NCBI RefSeq assembly: GCF_024732245.1
Contig: NZ_CP093845.1
Location: forward strand, 1,798,001-1,862,000
Direction: 5' to 3'
DNA length: 64,000 nucleotides
Origin: Dietzia sp. B32
Lineage (GTDB): Bacteria; Actinomycetota; Actinomycetes; Mycobacteriales; Mycobacteriaceae
A program made the translations under genes and the position numbers. The stretch's first letter is position 1, and each line of letters starts with the position of its first letter. Of this stretch, positions 59,986 to 64,000 are shown in pieces. The notes under the pieces are model-generated. The model searched no databases and was not told where the DNA came from. It saw nothing but the letters and a program-made list of their open reading frames with translations.

Positions 59986-60648
59986 TCACTCCCTCGTCAG
60001 CGCCTCACCGACGGGGATCTCACCGTCCGAGAACTCGATGGTGCGTCGGGCGGTGTCCGGGCGGCGCAGGACCGCCGCGATGACAGCGGCCACCGAGTCC
60101 CTGCTGGTCGCGCGGTCATCGCGCTTGTCCTCGCCCACCCCGATGCTCTCGCCACCGGGCTCGTCGGTCAGTGCGCCCGGCCCGAGGATGGTCCACCCCA
60201 GGTCGGCGTCGCGCAGGTGGGCGTCCGCGGCGGCCTTGGCCTCGGCGTACGGGAAGAAGGCGTTGTCCTCCGGGACGCCGTGCTCGGGACCGGCGCCGTC
60301 GTAGGAGACCATCACGTACCGCTCGACGCCCTCGGCGACGCTCGCGTCCACCGAGCGGATCGCGGCGTCGCGGTCCACCGCGTAGGTACGGTCGGGGTTC
60401 CCGCCGCCGGCCCCGGCGGACCAGACCACGGCGCCGCTGCCCCGCACGACCTCGCGGAGACCGTCGACGTCGAGCGACTCCACGTCCGCGACGACCGGGG
60501 TCGCGCCCGCAGCGCGGATCTCGTCGGCGTGGTCGGGGTTCCGGATCACCGAGAACACCTCGGCCCCCGCCTCGGAGAGGATCTTGGCGGCACGGAGGCC
60601 GACCTTGCCGTGGCCGCCGATGATGGTCACAGGTTTGTCGATACTCAT
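59986..60648 (-). CDS. NAD(P)-binding protein, NmrA/YwnB-like atypical SDR
   Basis: A 220-residue Rossmann-fold protein: VTIIGGHGKVGLRAAKILSEAG is the nucleotide motif, ATPVVADVESLDVDGLREVVRGSGAVVWSAGAGGGNP a second, and YVMVSYDGAG with LGWTILGPGALTDEPGG completes the atypical SDR (NAD(P)H-binding) family. The classical Tyr-x-x-x-Lys pair is not in its usual place. Such proteins act as redox sensors or epimerase-like enzymes. The ATG at 60648 follows TACAAC (60655-60660) by 6 bases; an in-frame upstream ATG at 60672 lies ahead of that hexamer. Confidence 0.83.
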   Translation of the reverse strand: MSIDKPVTIIGGHGKVGLRAAKILSEAGAEVFSVIRNPDHADEIRAAGATPVVADVESLDVDGLREVVRGSGAVVWSAGAGGGNPDRTYAVDRDAAIRSVDASVAEGVERYVMVSYDGAGPEHGVPEDNAFFPYAEAKAAADAHLRDADLGWTILGPGALTDEPGGESIGVGEDKRDDRATSRDSVAAVIAAVLRRPDTARRTIEFSDGEIPVGEALTRE

Positions 60649-60878
60649 GTGTCCGTTGTACGCGTCCGGCACCGGTGGCGCCTCCGCTCACGCAGGACGA
60701 CGCCAGCGAGACGGAGGTCACACCGAGTGTCTGGCGGGGCCCTCCCGGCGATCACAACTCCACAACGACTGGGGCTGCGTAGCGTTTCCGATTGGCCCCG
60801 TGTCAGACCCGGAGTGCATCATGTGGACATAAGCCGGGACTCACCGGCGCCCCCACGCTCGTTCTTTCGGAGTTCTGC

Positions 60879-62141
60879 ATGTCGCTGCCCAGGTCTGGAA
60901 CCTTCCCGCGTTCGGCGGTACCGGGCCCCCTCGCCCTGATCGCCGCACTTCTCGCCCTGATTCTCGTCGTCGCCGGATGCACCGTCCCCGTGCCCAGCGG
61001 CTCCGCCGGGGAGACGACCCCCACGACGCCGGCGTCCCGGGTACCCGCCCCCGCCACGCTAAAGGTGACCCCGGCCGACGGGGCGACGGAGGTCGCCGTG
61101 GTGGACGGTGTCCGGGCCACGGTGGAGAACGGGACCATCACGAACGCCCTGCTCACCAACGATGCCGGGAAGGAGATCGAGGGCGAGCTCGCCCGCGACG
61201 GGTCGCACTGGGAACCGTCCGTCACCCTGGGATACGGGCGTACCTACACGCTCGAGATCACCTATGAGGGACCGGTGGGCGGCAGCAGGACCGACACCCG
61301 CACGTTCACCATGGCCAGCCCGCAGGCCGTCGTCACGCCCAGCCTCGTCACCACCGGTGGGGCCGCCCTCGAGTCGGACCGGGAGTACGGCGTCGGCATC
61401 ATCGTCGCGGCCCGGTTCGACCAACCGATCAGCGATCGCGCCGAGGCTGAGAAGTACATGAAGGTCACGACGACCCCCGCGGTCGAGGGGAACTGGTTCT
61501 GGCTGAACGACTCGACCGCGCACTGGCGGCCCCGCGACTACTACGAGCCCGGGACGCGCGTCCGGGTCGCACTCGACGTCGAGGGCCGCGACCTCGGCGG
61601 TGGCCAGTGGGGTGGCGCGAGCACGGAGGCCGACTTCACGATCGGCGACCGTCGCGTGGCGATCGCCGATGACACCACCAAGACCGTCACGGTGTTCCAC
61701 AACCAGAAGCCCGTCAAGGTCATGCCCACCTCGATGGGCAAGGGCGGATGGGCCACCTACGGCAACGTGACCATGCATTTCTGGACCCAGCCCGGGAACT
61801 ACACCGTGTTGGACAAGGCCAGCTCCGTGGTGATGGATTCCTCGACCTACGGCCTGCCGCTGTCCGCCGGGTACAAGGTGACCGTCGACCACGGCGTGCG
61901 CCTGACGAACGACGGCATCTACTTCCACGCGCTCGAATCGTCGATGTGGGCGCAGGGCAACACCAACACCTCGCACGGGTGCCTCAACCTGTCCCCCGCG
62001 GACGCGAAGTGGTATTTCGACCAGGCCGTGACCGGTGACGTCGTCGAGGTGAAGGGCACCGGCGGGCCGCAACTCGAGGTGTGGCAGAACGGTGACTGGT
62101 CCGTTCCGTGGGAGGTCTGGCAGTCCGGCTCCGCCGACTGA
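60879..62141 (+). CDS. L,D-transpeptidase, LdtMt2-like lipoprotein
   Basis: A 420-residue cell-wall enzyme forming 3-3 (mDap-mDap) peptidoglycan crosslinks. The lipoprotein signal ends in VVAGC (Cys near residue 37). Two Ig-like domains follow (about residues 60-250), then the YkuD catalytic domain with VTVFHNQKPVKVMPTSMGK and the active-site segment SHGCLNLSPADAKWYF (Cys about residue 372). The total length and order match LdtMt2 of M. tuberculosis. GGAG lies 8 bases before the ATG. The target of beta-lactams of the carbapenem class in relatives. A hairpin-rich terminator follows. Confidence 0.9.
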   Translation: MSLPRSGTFPRSAVPGPLALIAALLALILVVAGCTVPVPSGSAGETTPTTPASRVPAPATLKVTPADGATEVAVVDGVRATVENGTITNALLTNDAGKEIEGELARDGSHWEPSVTLGYGRTYTLEITYEGPVGGSRTDTRTFTMASPQAVVTPSLVTTGGAALESDREYGVGIIVAARFDQPISDRAEAEKYMKVTTTPAVEGNWFWLNDSTAHWRPRDYYEPGTRVRVALDVEGRDLGGGQWGGASTEADFTIGDRRVAIADDTTKTVTVFHNQKPVKVMPTSMGKGGWATYGNVTMHFWTQPGNYTVLDKASSVVMDSSTYGLPLSAGYKVTVDHGVRLTNDGIYFHALESSMWAQGNTNTSHGCLNLSPADAKWYFDQAVTGDVVEVKGTGGPQLEVWQNGDWSVPWEVWQSGSAD

Positions 62142-62150
62142 CGTCCCCCC

Positions 62151-62204
62151 ACGCGGCCCACGCGGCCCACGCATCCCACGCGGCCTACGAGGCCTACGCG
62201 GCCT
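62151..62204 (+). repeat. Six-copy 9-bp tandem repeat after the L,D-transpeptidase gene
   Basis: Six units of ACGCGGCCC/T (62151, 62160, 62169, 62178, 62187, 62196), four or five of them near-identical, start 10 bases after the stop codon. They are noncoding as far as I can see and lead directly into a hairpin. Confidence 0.82.
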
Positions 62205-62209
62205 ACGAA

Positions 62210-62277
62210 ATCCGCTATCCGGACTCCTGATCGGCGCTCCCGAATGGAGTAGCCGATCCGGAATCCGGATAGCGGAT
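62210..62277. terminator. Three-tier hairpin terminator between convergent genes
   Basis: A perfect 14-bp outer stem (62210-62223 with 62264-62277), a perfect 7-bp middle stem GATCGGC/GCCGATC (62229-62235 with 62252-62258) and a 4-bp inner stem CTCC/GGAG. A T-rich stretch (CTTCTTGTCTCTTGTT) follows on the plus strand, the best intrinsic-terminator context in the window. It can terminate both the transpeptidase and the POT transporter genes. Confidence 0.87.
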
Positions 62278-62307
62278 CTTCTTGTCTCTTGTTATCTGGG
62301 GGCTAGG

Positions 62308-63783
62308 TCAGCGAACGCCCATCATGTTCTTCCTGATCCATGGCGCGAGTGCGGCCACCACGGCCGCCACCACGATCGAGGCGATGCCCAGGATGAGGAA
62401 GTAGGAGCGCTCGGCTCCGGCGTCGGTGGGGTCGTAGTACCCGGCGAGCACGCCGGACAGCGCGCTGCCGATCGAGACGGTGAGGAAGAACAGCGCGACC
62501 ATCTGCGTCTTGAACGCCTCGGGCGCCAGCTTGGTGGCCAGGGACTGACCGACCGGCGACAGAAGCAGCTCGGCCATCGTGAACAGGAACAGGATGCCGA
62601 CGATGCCCAGCAACGGGGTCGCGGCACTGCCCACGAAGAACAGGAAGACCAGGTAGGCCACGCCCATGATGAGGTTCGCCAGCGCGAACTTCATCGGGCT
62701 GGACGGCTGACGGTCACCGAGCTTGACCCACATCGCCGCGAACACGGCCGCGAAGATGATGATGAACAGCGGGTTGATGGACTGCACCCAGCTCGCCGGC
62801 ATCTCCCACCCGCCCAGATTGCGGTCCAGCCGCTGGTCCGAATAGATCGCGATCACCGTGAACTGCTGCTGGAACAGTGCCCAGAACGCCACCGACGCCA
62901 CGAACATCGGGATGAAGGAGATCACCCGACGACGCTCGTCGGGCAGCGTCTTGGCGCTGCCGATGAGCAGCGCGAACAGTGCCACCGCGCCGATCGCTGC
63001 GACGGCGGTGACGATGTTGGCCAGCCACTCCAACGGGACCAACCCGGTGCCGAACGCCACTGCGACGGCCGCGACGACGACGAGGCCGATCACCAGGTAA
63101 CGCACGCGCTGCGGGCGCGGCAGCGGGTCGGGGGCGGTCGCACCGATGCCCCGGAGGGTGGAACCGCGCATGAGGACGTACTGGACGAGTCCGACGAACA
63201 TGCCCGCGGCCGCGGCACCGAAGCCCCAGTGGAAGCCCCGGGTGTCCCACAGGGCCCCGGTGACCAACGGGCCGGTCAGACCGCCGATGTTGACCGCCAT
63301 GTAGTAGATCGAGAACGCGGCGTCCCGCCGGTCGTCGGTCCGGCGGTACATGTCGCCGACCACCGTGGAGGTGGTGGCCTTGAGGGTGCCGGCGCCCACG
63401 CCGACGAAGATCAGGCCGACGCCCAGGCCGAACGGACCCGGGACGAGCGCCAGCGACAGGTGACCGAGCATGATCATCACGGCCGCCCCGAACAGCGTGC
63501 GTTCGGCACCGAAGAGGCGGTCGGAAACCCACCCGCCCAGGATGGCGGACGCGTAGACCAGACCGCCGTACGCGCCGACGATCGAGGTGGCGATCTGCTC
63601 GGAGTAGCCGAGTCCGCCGTCACCGACCGCGTAGTAGATGTAGTAGGCCAACAGGCCCTGCATGCCGTAGAAACTGAACCGCTCCCACAGTTCGATCCCC
63701 GACAGGTTCGCCAATCCGAGTGGGTGGCCGAAGAACCTGCGGTCCGAATCGGCGAGAGCCACCTCGGCATTCCGAGTTGTCAT
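62308..63783 (-). CDS. POT/PTR family peptide transporter
   Basis: A 491-residue proton-coupled oligopeptide transporter with 12-14 helices. PTR2 signatures are visible: ELWERFSFYGMQGLLAYYIYYA (the E-x-x-E-R-F-like motif with Tyr and Glu), GGWVSDRLFGAERTLFGA, and FSIYYMAVNIGGLTGPLVTGAL, the second PTR2 signature. It takes up di- and tripeptides using the proton gradient. The ATG at 63783 is preceded by AAAGGAGGAG, about 14 bases upstream, a somewhat long spacing. The gene runs toward the L,D-transpeptidase gene; uptake of wall-derived peptides is a possible link, but only by inference. Confidence 0.9.
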   Translation of the reverse strand: MTTRNAEVALADSDRRFFGHPLGLANLSGIELWERFSFYGMQGLLAYYIYYAVGDGGLGYSEQIATSIVGAYGGLVYASAILGGWVSDRLFGAERTLFGAAVMIMLGHLSLALVPGPFGLGVGLIFVGVGAGTLKATTSTVVGDMYRRTDDRRDAAFSIYYMAVNIGGLTGPLVTGALWDTRGFHWGFGAAAAGMFVGLVQYVLMRGSTLRGIGATAPDPLPRPQRVRYLVIGLVVVAAVAVAFGTGLVPLEWLANIVTAVAAIGAVALFALLIGSAKTLPDERRRVISFIPMFVASVAFWALFQQQFTVIAIYSDQRLDRNLGGWEMPASWVQSINPLFIIIFAAVFAAMWVKLGDRQPSSPMKFALANLIMGVAYLVFLFFVGSAATPLLGIVGILFLFTMAELLLSPVGQSLATKLAPEAFKTQMVALFFLTVSIGSALSGVLAGYYDPTDAGAERSYFLILGIASIVVAAVVAALAPWIRKNMMGVR

Positions 63784-64000
63784 GTCAGTCAGTGATACTC
63801 CTCCTTTCCGGAGAGACAAAACCGTGCCGCCCGGGCCGCCCGCCAGGGGTGGGAGTCGACAACTGGCGCGGCGAGCGGGAGAATCGGAGAGATCAGCCCG
63901 GGCGACCGGCTCCGGGCATAATCGAGAAGCGCAGGAGCACCTCCAGTGAGCCGAGCCGACACCCCGGCCCGATCTATCAGCCCCCTTCATCGAAGGGGGA
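63784..64000. other. Intergenic region at the window edge
   Basis: This 217-base stretch precedes the POT transporter gene (minus strand). Apart from its GGAGGAG ribosome site near 63795-63810, it holds no convincing gene or hairpin. It should carry the transporter's promoter. Confidence 0.45.

Noticed and set aside
62151-62204. Tandem 9-mers as a CRISPR array
   Set aside because: Units are contiguous with no spacers and no cas genes are nearby.
1-64000. tRNA or rRNA genes
   Set aside because: By eye I found no cloverleaf, CCA-type 3' end or rRNA signature; the gaps between genes are also too short for rRNA.

Overview
The window is a dense, high-GC (about 70%) stretch of chromosome from an actinobacterium of the order Mycobacteriales, most likely Dietzia or a close relative. 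This is inferred from gene content: mycothiol-type enzymes, an MmpL transporter, a FadE5 homologue, a glucosyl-3-phosphoglycerate synthase, an LdtMt2-like L,D-transpeptidase, an LpqI-like lipoprotein, a DUF222/HNH (13E12-type) gene, and ectABC with an Opu importer. I found no rRNA, tRNA, CRISPR array, prophage or insertion sequence. About 64 protein genes fill nearly all the DNA.

Layout. 1-9.8 kb: end of an unidentified gene, SRPBCC protein, APC permease/nitronate monooxygenase pair, LpqI/NagZ lipoprotein, Tag glycosylase, a GtrA/TRIC/membrane-protein operon, a glutathionyl-hydroquinone-reductase-type enzyme and a DUF2332 protein. 9.8-14 kb: a PIG-L hydrolase and a coupled FMO-BASS transporter-epimerase operon whose last gene has an in-frame TGA. 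14-16.5 kb: ectABC (ectoine). 17-24 kb: an arsenic locus (arsC, acr3, arsR, probable arsO) interrupted by a DUF222/HNH gene with a LexA-type box in its promoter, plus a SulP transporter with a divergent MerR regulator. 24-30 kb: acyl-CoA dehydrogenase, PIG-L, an MFS-AlkB-hypothetical operon, and HisN-like phosphatase. 30-34 kb: four-gene osmoprotectant ABC importer. 34-41.6 kb: hydrolase, FUSC transporter, CDF transporter, NfeD/SPFH pair, TetR regulator, SRPBCC-epimerase fusion. 41.6-45.5 kb: hydrolase-MmpL-lipocalin operon. 45.6-49 kb: acyl-CoA dehydrogenase/APH-kinase/histidine-phosphatase operon resembling 4-hydroxyacyl-CoA degradation. 49-53.5 kb: GpgS, methyltransferases, PIG-L, MFS. 53.6-58.4 kb: FMN riboswitch with ribM, Rieske lipoprotein, aminotransferase, fadE5. 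58.5-64 kb: quinone oxidoreductase, membrane protein, NAD(P)-binding protein, L,D-transpeptidase and POT peptide transporter.

How the genes work together. Three themes stand out. Osmoadaptation: ectoine synthesis, osmoprotectant import and glucosylglycerate-type synthesis. Arsenic and redox defence: arsRC, acr3, a probable arsO, and thiol/quinone enzymes. Acyl-CoA and envelope-lipid metabolism: three acyl-CoA dehydrogenases, an MmpL cassette, and cell-wall hydrolase and transpeptidase genes. Two expression habits recur. About twenty genes have a TANNNT-like -10 hexamer ending 6-8 nt before the start codon, which predicts leaderless mRNAs. Neighbouring operon genes usually share a 4-nt ATGA/GTGA overlap, which suggests translational coupling.
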